A stretch of 47,347 bases of DNA, taken from NCBI RefSeq assembly GCF_001006805.1, contig NZ_LN811350.1, positions 1,069,800-1,117,146 of the forward strand, read 5' to 3'. The notes beneath the pieces were generated by a model, which saw only the letters and a program-made list of their open reading frames with translations, was not told the origin of the DNA and ran no database searches. Below, one piece after another: positions 8,923 to 17,603 of this stretch. Position numbers and translations under genes: made by a program. The stretch comes from Microvirga massiliensis (lineage in GTDB: Bacteria > Pseudomonadota > Alphaproteobacteria > Rhizobiales > Beijerinckiaceae). How positions within the stretch are numbered: position 1 is the first letter of the stretch; every line of letters begins with the position of its first letter.

Positions 8923-10100
8923 GCGAAGGCCTTTCGCGGATCGAAGGCGTCGCGCACCGCCTCGCCGACGAAGATCAGGAGCGAGAGCATAATCGCGATG
9001 ACGAGAAAGCCGGTGAGGCCGAGCCAGGGGGCTTGAAGATTGGCCTTGCCCTGCGCGAGCAGCTCGCCGAGCGACGGAGAGCCCGGCGGTAGTCCGAAGC
9101 CCAGAAAGTCCAGCGAGGTCAGGGTAGTGATGGAGCCATTGAGGATGAAGGGTAGGAAGGTGAGCGTCGCGACCATGGCGTTCGGCAAAAGGTGCTTCAG
9201 GATGATCGCGGTGTTCGACAGTCCAAGCGCCTGCGCGGCGCGCACATATTCGAAATTGCGGGCGCGCAGGAATTCCGCGCGCACGACGCCTACGAGCGAG
9301 ACCCACGAGAAGAGCAGCAAGATGCCGAGCAGCACGAAGAAACTCGGCGTGATGACGGCAGAGATGATGATCAGCAGGTAGAGCGACGGGATCGCGGTCC
9401 AGATCTCGATGAAGCGCTGGAAGAGAAGATCGAGCCAGCCGCCGAAGTAACCCTGCACGGCGCCGGCGGCGACTCCCACGATGGAGGATATCCCTGCTAG
9501 GATAAGACCGAACAGCACGGAGATCCGAAAGCCGTAGATCAGACGTGCAACGACATCCCGGCCCTGGTCGTCGGTGCCGAGCCAGTTCCATTCGATGTCG
9601 CGGCATCCGGTGCCGCCGTTTCGTTCCGCCAGCGGCCGGCACTGCTCGTCGGTCAACATCCAGGTCGGGGGCGCGGGCGCAGGAACCGGCAGATCCAGAT
9701 TATGCGTGTCGTAGGAGAAGTGAATCGGCGGCCACAGCATCCAGCCGTTGTCATTGATTTCCTTCGCGATGACCGGATCGCGGTAATCGGTCGTGGCCAG
9801 GAATCCGCCGAACTTCTCTTCCGGGTAATCGACGAAGATCGGGAACAGCGTCTCGCCTTTGTAGGAGGCCATGATCGGGCGATCGTTCGCGATGAACTCG
9901 GCGAAGAGGCTGAGGATGAACAGGATCGTGAAGATCCAGAAGGACCAGTGACCCCGCCGGTTTGCGCGAAAGTTCTTCAGGCGCCGCCGGTTGAGGGGCG
10001 AGAGCCGGATGAAGCCCTCGCGCGGCAGAGGCGGCGCCGTGGGAGCGGCCGCAGGCGACGCGATGGGAACGTTCTCGTTCACCGGCAGAGGCTCCGGCAA
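8919..10100 (-). CDS. yejE: Peptide ABC transporter permease
   Basis: An inner-membrane permease of 393 residues of the binding-protein-dependent (DppC/OppC) family. A cytoplasmic N-terminal tail is followed by a first membrane segment near residue 55, a long periplasmic loop with the YejE-type insertion, and the C-terminal five-helix domain holding the EAA-like loop (YVRAAQALGLSNTAIILKH) that docks the ATPase. It lies between yejB (34 nt upstream) and yejF (4-nt overlap). With YejB it would form the channel of the importer. Confidence 0.93.
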   Translation of the reverse strand: MPEPLPVNENVPIASPAAAPTAPPLPREGFIRLSPLNRRRLKNFRANRRGHWSFWIFTILFILSLFAEFIANDRPIMASYKGETLFPIFVDYPEEKFGGFLATTDYRDPVIAKEINDNGWMLWPPIHFSYDTHNLDLPVPAPAPPTWMLTDEQCRPLAERNGGTGCRDIEWNWLGTDDQGRDVVARLIYGFRISVLFGLILAGISSIVGVAAGAVQGYFGGWLDLLFQRFIEIWTAIPSLYLLIIISAVITPSFFVLLGILLLFSWVSLVGVVRAEFLRARNFEYVRAAQALGLSNTAIILKHLLPNAMVATLTFLPFILNGSITTLTSLDFLGFGLPPGSPSLGELLAQGKANLQAPWLGLTGFLVIAIMLSLLIFVGEAVRDAFDPRKAFA

Positions 10101-10134
10101 TGGTGACGCTGGACCGACATGAGCGGTGAGAGCT

Positions 10135-11244
10135 TCATACTTCGCGGGCCTCGAAGTCGATGCGAGGGTCGATCCAGGTATAGGTCAGGTCGGAGATCAG
10201 GTTCACGAGGAGGCCCAGAAGGGAGAAGATGTAGAGGTTCGCGAACACCACGGGATAGTCACGGTTGACGATCGATTCGAACGAGAGAAGTCCGAGACCA
10301 TCGAGCGAAAAGATCGTCTCGATCAGCAGCGCGCCGGAGAAGAAGGCTCCGATGAAGGCGCCCGGAAAGCCGGCGATCACGATGAGCATCGCATTGCGGA
10401 ACACGTGGCGATACAGGACGGCGCGTTCCGACAGGCCCTTCATGCGGGCGGTCAGCACGTATTGCTTGCGGATCTCGTCCAGGAAGGAGTTCTTCGTCAG
10501 AAGTGTTGAGGTCGCGAAGGCGCCGAGCGACATCGCGATGATCGGCAGCGTGATATGCCAGAGATAGTCGAGGATCTTCCCGCCGAGTGAGAGCTCAGAG
10601 AAGTTTTCCGACGTGAGTCCCCGCAAGGGAAAGATCTGAAAGAAGGATCCGCCCGCGAAGAGGACGATCAGGAGAATCGCAAAGAGGAAGCCCGGAATCG
10701 CGTAGCCCACGATGACCACGCCGGAGGTCCAGACGTCGAAGGATGATCCGTCCCGCACGGCCTTGCGGATCCCGAGCGGAATCGAGATCGCATAGGAGAG
10801 CAGTGTCATCCACAGGCCGAGCGTGATCGAGACAGGCAGCTTCTCCTTGATGAGCTCGACCACAGAGATGTCGCGGAAATAGCTGCGCCCGAAATCGAAG
10901 CGGGCATAGTCCCAGAGCATCTTGAGGAAGCGCTCGTGAGCCGGCCGGTCGAAGCCGAACTGCACCTCGAGCTGCTTGATGAATTGCGGATCGAGGCCCT
11001 GCGCGCCGCGGTAGCGGGACGATGTATCTCCACCCGCCCCGCCTGGCTGCCCCTGAGCACCGGAGAAATCGCCGGTGCCGCCCGAGATCCGGGATGTGGC
11101 GCCGGAATCCTGGCCCTGGATCTGCGCGATGATCCGTTCGATCGGACCGCCCGGCGCGAACTGAACCAGCGCGAAGGAGACGAGCATGATGCCGAGCAGA
11201 GTCGGAATCATGAGAAGCAGTCGGCGGGCGATATACGCGAACAT
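10135..11244 (-). CDS. yejB: Peptide ABC transporter permease
   Basis: A 369-residue DppB/OppB-type permease. [20 protein letters not shown] is the typical first helix; a Gly/Gln-rich loop (about residues 45-80) precedes the five-helix domain. An in-frame TTG lies directly before the chosen ATG at 11244, which matches the family start better. No clear ribosome binding site precedes it. It is separated from the upstream binding-protein gene by 225 nt that hold a dispersed repeat, so its transcript may be processed or separately started there. Confidence 0.92.
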   Translation of the reverse strand: MFAYIARRLLLMIPTLLGIMLVSFALVQFAPGGPIERIIAQIQGQDSGATSRISGGTGDFSGAQGQPGGAGGDTSSRYRGAQGLDPQFIKQLEVQFGFDRPAHERFLKMLWDYARFDFGRSYFRDISVVELIKEKLPVSITLGLWMTLLSYAISIPLGIRKAVRDGSSFDVWTSGVVIVGYAIPGFLFAILLIVLFAGGSFFQIFPLRGLTSENFSELSLGGKILDYLWHITLPIIAMSLGAFATSTLLTKNSFLDEIRKQYVLTARMKGLSERAVLYRHVFRNAMLIVIAGFPGAFIGAFFSGALLIETIFSLDGLGLLSFESIVNRDYPVVFANLYIFSLLGLLVNLISDLTYTWIDPRIDFEAREV

Positions 11245-11330
11245 CAAACCATCAGTGAGGCAGCGCGCACATCACCTCTCCCACAAAGGGCGAGGCGAAG
11301 GTACATTTGGGTTCGTTCTGCCAAATCGGG

Positions 11331-11369
11331 CCGACCTCTCCCACAAGGGGCGGGTGAGGGTGGCGGCGC
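11331..11369. repeat. Dispersed intergenic repeat, partial copy
   Basis: Two 20-nt blocks, one starting ccgacctctcccacaagggg (11331-11350) and one starting gcgggtgagggtggcggc (11350-11369), recur exactly at 31835-31854 and 31922-31941. A related acctctcccacaa piece lies at about 11272. All are intergenic. Here the palindrome of the first block is incomplete and the two blocks abut, so this looks like a deleted version of the copy before thiC. Confidence 0.7.
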
Positions 11370-11469
11370 CAACGCTCAGGGTCCTGCAAGTTCCCAGTCC
11401 TCCAACTCCGGACGAAGCCTTAGATCACGCCTTCTACCCGAGGGAAAGCGTAGCCGAGGCCTTTACGCC

Positions 11470-13332
11470 TCAGGCGCGGCCGATGCGCTGGGCCTTGGCG
11501 GCATCGAACCACCAGGTCCCGGGAGCTCCGGAGCCGTAGCGCGGCTTCCTCTCGGGCCGCGCGAAGACATCCCAATAAGCGATCCAGTCCGTGTCCTTGA
11601 ACCACATCGGGACCCAGTGATGGCCCGCCCTGAGCACACGGTCGAGGGCCCGGCATGCGAGGTTCAGGTCGGGCCTGGACTTCGCATTGGCGATGCGCTC
11701 GATGAGGGCGTCGACCGCAGGGTCCGCGATGCCGGCAATGTTCCGGCTGCCCGGCGTGCGCGCAGCTTCCGATCCGAAGACCACCCGCAGTGAGTCCCCG
11801 GGAGTCAGCGAGCCCCCAAGTGCACGGCTCGCCATGTCGAAGTCGAACTCCTCCATCCGGCGCTGGTATTGCGCCGCGTCCACCAGACGCGAACGCGCCT
11901 GGATCCCCAAGCGCTTGAGATTGGCCTGGAACGGCTGTGTGTGCGGTTGCAGCGCGGGATTGGAATCGAGAAACTCAATCTCCAAGGGATGGCCGTTGGG
12001 GAGACGCAGGATTCCACCGTCCCGCTTGCATCCGGCGGCGCGCAGCAGCTCGTCGGCCCGGCGCAGAAGCTTTCGGTCCTGACCCGATCCGTCGGACACG
12101 GGCGGCGTCACGGGCTCTCCGAAGACCGCAGGCGGCAGGCTCGACCGGAACGGCTCGAGGAGAGCGATTTCCTCGGGGCTCGGTGGGCCCACGGCCTTCA
12201 TCTCGGAATTCTCGAAATAGGACGTGGTGCGCCGATAGGCGCCGTACATGATGTTCTGGTTCACCCACTCGAAGTCGAAGGCGAGGCCGACGGCTTCGCG
12301 GATCCGCGGGTCCTTGAAGGCCTCCCGGCGTTGGTTAAAATACCAGCCCTGGATCGGCGCCGGCATATCGTTCGGGATCTCGTCGCGCTTGACCTTTCCC
12401 TCGCGCACTGCGGGGAAGTCATAGTTCGTCGCCCAGAATCGCGAGGTGTATTCCTCGTGGTAGTTCAGAGTGCCGTTCTTGAAGGCCTCGAAGGCGACCG
12501 TCCGGTCACGGAAATATTCCCAGCGCACCCGGTCGAAGTTGTTCTGCCCGACCTGCACGGGGAGATCGTGTCCCCAGTAATCGGAGACCCGATCGAACTC
12601 GATGAAGCGCCCGACCTCGAAACGCCCAACCTTGTAGGGCCCCGACCCGAGGGGGGATTCGAGGGTGGATGCTTCGAAATCGCGATCCTTCCAGTATGCT
12701 TCGGAAAAGATCGGCATGCCCGCGACGACGAGGTGGAGGTCGCGGCTGCGTTGCGGCGTAAAGGTTACGCGCAGCACGTCATCTGCTTCCGCCTCTGCAG
12801 CCGCAAGCTCGCGGAGAACCGCGCGGAAGGTCGGGTGTCCCTTTTTCTTCAGAATATTGAGCGAGAAGGCGGCATCGCGCGCCGTCAAGCGTGAGCCGTC
12901 ATGGAAGCGTGCCTCCGGGCGAAGAAGGAACCGGTAGATCAGCTTGTCCGGCGAAATGCGGACGCTCCGAGCAACGAGCCCGTAGAGCGCATCGGGCTCG
13001 TCGGCGGAGCCTGACATCAGGGTGTCGAAGGTGGCGCCCATGCCGGCGGCGCCGTCGCCCCGCAGGACGAAGATGTTGAGCGTGTTGAACGTGTCGAAGC
13101 TCTGATTCCCGGTCGCCTGCTTGATCTGCTGGACCAGCGTTCCGCCCTTCGGGGCCTGCAGGTTGACGTAGTCGAAGTGCGGAAAATCGGGGCCGTATTT
13201 CAGGTCGCCGAAGCTCGAAAGGCCATGCGTTTCTTCCTCGGCTTCGGCGCGGGCCGGCAGCCTTGCAAGCCGCGCACCCGCTAAAAGGGCTGTGCTCCCG
13301 GCAAGCACATGTCGTCGTGTCGGATGCCACAT
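11470..13332 (-). CDS. yejA: Extracellular solute-binding protein, family 5 (YejA-like), copy 1
   Basis: A periplasmic SBP_bac_5 receptor of about 620 residues for the adjacent YejBEF importer. The start at 13332 places a Tat-like signal (RRHVLAGSTALLAG) four residues from the N terminus, after a GGGAG ribosome site; an in-frame ATG at 13371 with GGAG is an alternative. Mature landmarks include FPHFDYVNLQAPKGG, LRPEARFHDG and LGSGPYKV. It is a paralogue of the gene just upstream (13431-15284), sharing domain order throughout, so the operon holds a tandem duplicated receptor. The ligand is unknown; peptides or peptide conjugates are the family precedent. Confidence 0.92.
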   Translation of the reverse strand: MWHPTRRHVLAGSTALLAGARLARLPARAEAEEETHGLSSFGDLKYGPDFPHFDYVNLQAPKGGTLVQQIKQATGNQSFDTFNTLNIFVLRGDGAAGMGATFDTLMSGSADEPDALYGLVARSVRISPDKLIYRFLLRPEARFHDGSRLTARDAAFSLNILKKKGHPTFRAVLRELAAAEAEADDVLRVTFTPQRSRDLHLVVAGMPIFSEAYWKDRDFEASTLESPLGSGPYKVGRFEVGRFIEFDRVSDYWGHDLPVQVGQNNFDRVRWEYFRDRTVAFEAFKNGTLNYHEEYTSRFWATNYDFPAVREGKVKRDEIPNDMPAPIQGWYFNQRREAFKDPRIREAVGLAFDFEWVNQNIMYGAYRRTTSYFENSEMKAVGPPSPEEIALLEPFRSSLPPAVFGEPVTPPVSDGSGQDRKLLRRADELLRAAGCKRDGGILRLPNGHPLEIEFLDSNPALQPHTQPFQANLKRLGIQARSRLVDAAQYQRRMEEFDFDMASRALGGSLTPGDSLRVVFGSEAARTPGSRNIAGIADPAVDALIERIANAKSRPDLNLACRALDRVLRAGHHWVPMWFKDTDWIAYWDVFARPERKPRYGSGAPGTWWFDAAKAQRIGRA

Positions 13333-13430
13333 CCCGAAACTCCCGTCTTCCGCACCCGGCGGGTTCTGCATCAGATCTCCGGCCACGCGATCGAGAGCCA
13401 CCTGGGCCCGCAAGCGGAGCCCCAGGTGGC

Positions 13431-15284
13431 TCAAGGCGAGCCGGTCTTCGCCGCTTCCGTCCGATCGTACCACCAGATCGTCGGGAAGGCGGCAGCCCCG
13501 TAGCGCGGCATCGTGTCGGGATGCTTGTAGCGGTTCCAGCGGGCCGTGCGCTGGAAGCGGTAAGTCCATTGAGGCACGACGTAGTCGTGAGCCAGAAGAA
13601 CGCGGTCGAGCGCCTTCGTGGCGGCGACGAGCTCCTCGCGGGACTTTGCGAAGATGACGCGGTCGATCAGGGCGTCGACACCGGGATCCTTGATGCCGGC
13701 GATGTTCTGCGAGCCGAGGCGATCGGCGGCCTGCGAGCCCCAGAACTCGCGCTGTTCGTTGCCGGGCGAGATCGACTGCGCCCAGACATTCGAAACCACA
13801 TCGAAATCGAAACTGCGCACGCGGTTGACGTATTGAACGGGATCGACCGTGCGCACCGATACGGCGATGCCGAGGCGTTCCAGGGCGGCCTTGTAGGGCA
13901 GGAAAACTCGCTCGTCGTTCGGATCGTCGCCGAGGAGCTCGATCGAGAGCGGTTCGCCCCGCGCATTCACGCGATTGCGGCCCTTCAGCTCCCACCCGGC
14001 TTCCCGTAGCAGGCGGTCGGCCTCTCTCAGGTTGGCGCGGGTCTTTTCAGGGGTTCCGCCCACCGGGTTGGTATAAGGGGTGGTGAAAACGGATGCGGGA
14101 ATCTTGTCCCGCACACTTTCCAGAATCTCCTTCTCGAGCCCTTCCGAGAGGCCCGTGGAGGCCAACTCCAAGCCGTGGAAATAGCTGGAGATGCGCTCGT
14201 ACTGGCCGAAGAACAGGGTCCTGTTCATGTCCTCGAAATCGAAGGCCAGGTTCAGGGCGCGCCGGACCCGGTGATCCTTGAACTGGTCGCGCCGCAGGTT
14301 CGGGACGAATGCCTGCATCACGCCGGTGGCGCGAATGGGAAACTCCTCGAGGACGACCCGGCCCTCGTTTCTGGCCGGAAAATCATAGCCGGTCGCCCAG
14401 TTGCGGGCCGAGTTCTCGGACCTGAAATCGATCCGGTCGCTCTTGAAGGCTTCGAGCAGGACGGTCGCGTCGCGATAGTACTCGTAGCGGATCTCGTCGA
14501 AGTTGTTCGTGCCCTTGTTGACGTTGAGATCCTGTCCCCAGTAGTCCGGCACGCGCTCGAAGCTCGCCACGCGACCCGTCTCGAAGCTCTTCAGACGATA
14601 GGGCCCTGAGCCGAGCGGTGGCTCCAGAGTCGTCTGCGTGACATCTCGCGGCCGCCCGTCCGGGCCCGTTCCCTCCCACCAGTGCTTCGGGAGAACGAGA
14701 AGCTGCCCCATGATCTGCGGCAACTCGCGGTTGCCTGTCTGATTGAACAGGAAGCGAACCTCGCGCTCGCCGAGCTTCTCCGCCTTCGTGACGTTCCCGT
14801 AATAGAAGGCGTACATGGGGCTGTTCGCCTTGAGGGCCGTGAAGGAGAACACGACGTCGTCGGCGGTCACGGGCTTCCCGTCGTGCCATCGCGCTTCCGG
14901 CCGGAGACGGAAGGTCACGGAGGAGAAATCGTCCGGATAGCTGAAGCTCTCCGAGAGCAGGCCGTAGGACGCGCTCGGCTCGTCCAAAGCTGCCGTCGTG
15001 AGCGTCTCGTAGACGAGTGCGATGCCTTGGACGACCTGCCCCTTCACGCCGGCCACTACGACATTGAAACTGTCGAAGGTCCCCTGCGCACCCAGCCGTA
15101 CGAGCCCGCCTTTGGGAGCATCCGGGTTTACATAGTCGAAGTGCGGGAAGCCTGCGGGATATTTAGGTTCGCCGAGAAGCGCCGCGCCGTGGCGCCACGT
15201 CTCGCCCTGAGCCATGGCGGCCGGTGCGGCAAGCGCCGCGATGGCCGCGAAAACCGCGGCAAGAAGGTGTCGGATCACGGGCAT
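13431..15284 (-). CDS. yejA: Extracellular solute-binding protein, family 5 (YejA-like), copy 2
   Basis: A second periplasmic receptor, 617 residues, first gene of the minus-strand importer run. It starts with a Sec-type signal ending ALAAPAAMAQG, unlike its neighbour's Tat-like signal. The same landmarks follow: FPHFDYVNPDAPKGG, LRPEARWHDGKP and LGSGPYRLKSFETGR. An in-frame GTG two codons downstream (15278) has better spacing from the GGAG ribosome site and could be the true start; the frame also continues upstream without a credible start. Two receptors with one permease/ATPase set suggest two ligand classes, or divergence after duplication. Confidence 0.92.
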   Translation of the reverse strand: MPVIRHLLAAVFAAIAALAAPAAMAQGETWRHGAALLGEPKYPAGFPHFDYVNPDAPKGGLVRLGAQGTFDSFNVVVAGVKGQVVQGIALVYETLTTAALDEPSASYGLLSESFSYPDDFSSVTFRLRPEARWHDGKPVTADDVVFSFTALKANSPMYAFYYGNVTKAEKLGEREVRFLFNQTGNRELPQIMGQLLVLPKHWWEGTGPDGRPRDVTQTTLEPPLGSGPYRLKSFETGRVASFERVPDYWGQDLNVNKGTNNFDEIRYEYYRDATVLLEAFKSDRIDFRSENSARNWATGYDFPARNEGRVVLEEFPIRATGVMQAFVPNLRRDQFKDHRVRRALNLAFDFEDMNRTLFFGQYERISSYFHGLELASTGLSEGLEKEILESVRDKIPASVFTTPYTNPVGGTPEKTRANLREADRLLREAGWELKGRNRVNARGEPLSIELLGDDPNDERVFLPYKAALERLGIAVSVRTVDPVQYVNRVRSFDFDVVSNVWAQSISPGNEQREFWGSQAADRLGSQNIAGIKDPGVDALIDRVIFAKSREELVAATKALDRVLLAHDYVVPQWTYRFQRTARWNRYKHPDTMPRYGAAAFPTIWWYDRTEAAKTGSP

Positions 15285-15477
15285 CTCCGGCTGTTGGACC
15301 CGGCAGTTATCTTTGTCCGGCATCCCTGCAGGGCAAGTGACGATCCGCCCGATCAAACGGCCGGACGTGACGGGACCTATACCCAAAACGGAGAGAGCGC
15401 GTGAGCAAGAGACCGAAAATCGATCGTGGCGGCGGCTTGGTTGATCGAGGCGCGATGAGGGCATGCATCGCATTGCC

Positions 15478-15511
15478 GACGGGGAGCGTGGCGTCCGCCA
15501 CGCTCCCCGTC
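15478..15511. other. Perfect 16-bp inverted repeat, terminator-like stem
   Basis: gacggggagcgtggcg is followed after two bases by its exact reverse complement, a near-perfect 34-nt palindrome. It lies 34 nt beyond the stop of the small exported protein gene and about 190 nt before the importer operon start. Neither side has a T-run, so it may end the small gene's transcript by structure or protect its 3' end. The rest of the 260-nt gap must hold the importer promoter, but no convincing -35/-10 pair was seen. Confidence 0.6.
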
Positions 15512-15544
15512 TGCCCTGCAACTCGGTGAAAATGCCGATCCGGC

Positions 15545-15871
15545 TCAGTGCGCCACGGCCCCATTGACAAGCACCTGATCGTTCCGCCGGCTGATCTCGA
15601 TTAGGCCGGGGGCAGCGCCCGCCTCGCGGGCCGTGGAGAGCACGATGCTCTGGTTCGGAGCGAGGACAGTCTCGATGCGCATGGGCGTTCCGTTGTCCCG
15701 CGCCAGGGTCGCTACGACCCGGAAGCCGTCGCGCTCGACGGTGTAGTAGGCAATGCCGGATACCTCGCCGAGATCTATGTGCCGGGCCTCGATCGGTTGC
15801 AGGCCGTCCGCATGGGCCGCACCGATGAGGGCCCATGCGGACGCGGCAAGGATGGTGGTTCGAAGGGTCAT
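15545..15871 (-). CDS. Small exported protein of unknown function
   Basis: About 108 residues. A Sec signal peptide (MTLRTTILAASAWALIGAAHA, cleavage after AHA) precedes a mature part of about 87 residues without cysteines, probably a small beta-rich periplasmic protein. I do not recognise the family. The start at 15871 is preferred over 15877 because a GGAG sits six nt before it; the earlier ATG would touch that GGAG. It is transcribed divergently from the LysR gene at 15971 across 99 nt, a classic regulator-target arrangement, and ends near a strong stem-loop. Confidence 0.75.
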   Translation of the reverse strand: MTLRTTILAASAWALIGAAHADGLQPIEARHIDLGEVSGIAYYTVERDGFRVVATLARDNGTPMRIETVLAPNQSIVLSTAREAGAAPGLIEISRRNDQVLVNGAVAH

Positions 15872-15953
15872 AGTCATCTCCTGAGGGTGGGCCGCCGTGC
15901 CCGCAGCACGGTGCGGCCGTTACTCAGGAAAGTGGTTTCACTATCATCATTAG

Positions 15954-15967
15954 TCCAACAGATTGGA
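15954..15967. promoter_or_regulatory. Inverted repeat, candidate LysR operator
   Basis: tccaa-N4-ttgga lies four nt before the LysR start codon, in the intergenic space shared with the small exported protein. LysR proteins commonly bind imperfect dyads in such divergent promoters and repress themselves. The dyad is seen; the operator role is inferred. Confidence 0.35.
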
Positions 15968-15970
15968 TCA

Positions 15971-16921
15971 ATGATGACTATCGATCACGTCAATCTTGCC
16001 CGTCTGGACCTGAACCTCCTCATCGCCCTCGATGCCCTGCTTACCGAGCGGAGCGTGACGCGCGCTGCAGCCCGCGTCGGTCTCGGCCAGTCGGCCATGA
16101 GCCACAATCTCGCGCGCCTGCGAGACCTGTTCGGAGACGAGTTGCTGACCCGAGGGCCCAAGGGCATGCGGCCCACGCCCCGTGCGCTGGCCTTGATCGA
16201 GCCTGTGCGGGCCATCCTGTCTCAGGTTCAGGCCCTGGTCTCTCGAGACGAGGCCTTCGATCCGCGGACGGCGGAGCGTACGTTTAGGTTCGGGCTGCCG
16301 GACAGCGTGGAGATCATGATCGTCCCTTCGCTCCTCGCCCATCTCTGCGAGGTCGCACCCGGCATCCATCTCCGGTTGCACAACATCGATTCCTCACAGC
16401 TTCTGGAAGATCTCGATGCCGATCGCCTCGATCTTGCGATCGGCTACGGGGACTTCGCGCAGGGGCAGGCGCACCACAAGCGGCGTCTCCTGTTCACGGA
16501 AACCTATCTGTGCATGTTCAATGCAGAGCGGACGGGGATCACCGGCCCGATCTCGCTCGACGACTACGTGCGGCTGCCCCACCTGCTCACGAGTTTGCGC
16601 CCCGGAGAGCGGGGCGTCGTGGACGATGCACTGGCGAAGCTGGGCCTGCAGCGCAATGTCGTGCTCACCACGCCCCGCTTTCTGGCAGTGCCATTTCTGG
16701 TGGCGCGAGCGCCGGTCGTCGTCACGATGCACGCGCGGCTGGCTCGCTTCTTTGCTTCGAAGCTGGGGCTCAGCCTCAGCCCACCGCCGGTGGAATTGCA
16801 CGAGATCGCCGTTTCGCTGCTCTGGCACGAATCCTACGACCGGGATCCCGCACACGCATGGTTGCGTCAGGCCGTTTTGCGACGCGTCGCGGAAACCGCG
16901 CAGGAACTCGGGCCGGTATAG
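15971..16921 (+). CDS. LysR-family transcriptional regulator (NodD/NahR-like subgroup)
   Basis: A 316-residue DNA-binding regulator. The N-terminal winged helix-turn-helix (about residues 8-65: LDLNLLIALDALLTERSV, then AARVGLGQSAMSHNLARLR) is of the NodD/NahR/LinR subgroup type. A periplasmic-binding-protein-like effector domain follows from about residue 95. The frame is open back to 15779, but 15971 (or the adjacent ATG at 15974) aligns with the family N terminus. It is divergent from the small exported protein gene, its most likely target, and is followed by a terminator. The effector cannot be predicted. Confidence 0.92.
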   Translation: MMTIDHVNLARLDLNLLIALDALLTERSVTRAAARVGLGQSAMSHNLARLRDLFGDELLTRGPKGMRPTPRALALIEPVRAILSQVQALVSRDEAFDPRTAERTFRFGLPDSVEIMIVPSLLAHLCEVAPGIHLRLHNIDSSQLLEDLDADRLDLAIGYGDFAQGQAHHKRRLLFTETYLCMFNAERTGITGPISLDDYVRLPHLLTSLRPGERGVVDDALAKLGLQRNVVLTTPRFLAVPFLVARAPVVVTMHARLARFFASKLGLSLSPPPVELHEIAVSLLWHESYDRDPAHAWLRQAVLRRVAETAQELGPV

Positions 16922-16972
16922 CAGTGATCTGCGCCGGGCTCTTTTTCGACTCGGATAGGTTCCGCTGCAAAA

Positions 16973-16999
16973 ACAAAGCCCCTCGGCGAGGGGCTTTGT
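16973..16999. terminator. Rho-independent terminator, probably bidirectional
   Basis: acaaagcccctc and gaggggctttgt form a perfect 12-bp stem with a 3-nt loop, between the convergent LysR gene and cytochrome c gene. Read on the minus strand it is followed by TTTT, so it serves the cytochrome gene best; the plus-strand side lacks a T-run beyond the stem. Confidence 0.85.
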
Positions 17000-17057
17000 C
17001 GGAAGTCGGTGGAACGGAACGACCCGGCAGTTCGGCGCGGGACCGTTCAGCCCGGCA

Positions 17058-17603
17058 TCACTGCGCCGCAGGAAGCGGCTCCGGGTTGTCCGAAAGAGTG
17101 CGGAGATAGGCGAGCAGGTCGGCCCGCTCCTGGGCCTGGCCGATTCCCGCAAAAGCCATGGCGGTGCCCGGAACGGCTTTCTTCGGGCTTGTGATGAAGG
17201 CGTCCAGATCCTCGTAGGTCCAGTTGCCCCCCTTGGCCTTCAAGGCCGCCGAATAATTGAAGCCCTCATGGGAGGCGACGGGACGTCCGACGACGCCGTA
17301 GAGATCCGGGCCGACCTTGTTGGGGCCGCCCTTCTCGAAGCTATGGCAGGAAGCGCACTTCTTGGCTGCGGTCTGGCCCTTGGCAGAGTCGGCCTTCGCG
17401 AGCAGCACGGGGAGCGGTTCGGCGGGGGCTGCCGGCGCGCTTGACGCCGCCTCGGCGCCCTCGGCCGGCGCCGGAAGATCGTAGCCCGGAACAGCGGGCT
17501 TCTTCGGCGCGAAGAGGCCGCTCGCAATCACGTTCATGGCAACGACGAAGAGGAGCGTCCCGAATAGTGCGCCCGCGAATTTGTTAGTTTCTAGATTGTC
17601 CAT
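17058..17603 (-). CDS. Membrane-anchored cytochrome c (CycM/c552-like)
   Basis: 181 residues: an uncleaved N-terminal membrane anchor (about 10-31), an Ala/Pro-rich linker (33-68) and one class-I cytochrome c domain. The heme is bound at CASCH (C83, C86, H87), with Met149 in GTAMAF as likely distal ligand. This layout matches the CycM-type cytochrome c552 of rhizobia, which passes electrons from the bc1 complex to an aa3 oxidase. The frame extends to 17810, but starting at 17603 places the anchor correctly. It is a single-gene unit between a terminator and the long gap before kdsB. Confidence 0.9.
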   Translation of the reverse strand: MDNLETNKFAGALFGTLLFVVAMNVIASGLFAPKKPAVPGYDLPAPAEGAEAASSAPAAPAEPLPVLLAKADSAKGQTAAKKCASCHSFEKGGPNKVGPDLYGVVGRPVASHEGFNYSAALKAKGGNWTYEDLDAFITSPKKAVPGTAMAFAGIGQAQERADLLAYLRTLSDNPEPLPAAQ

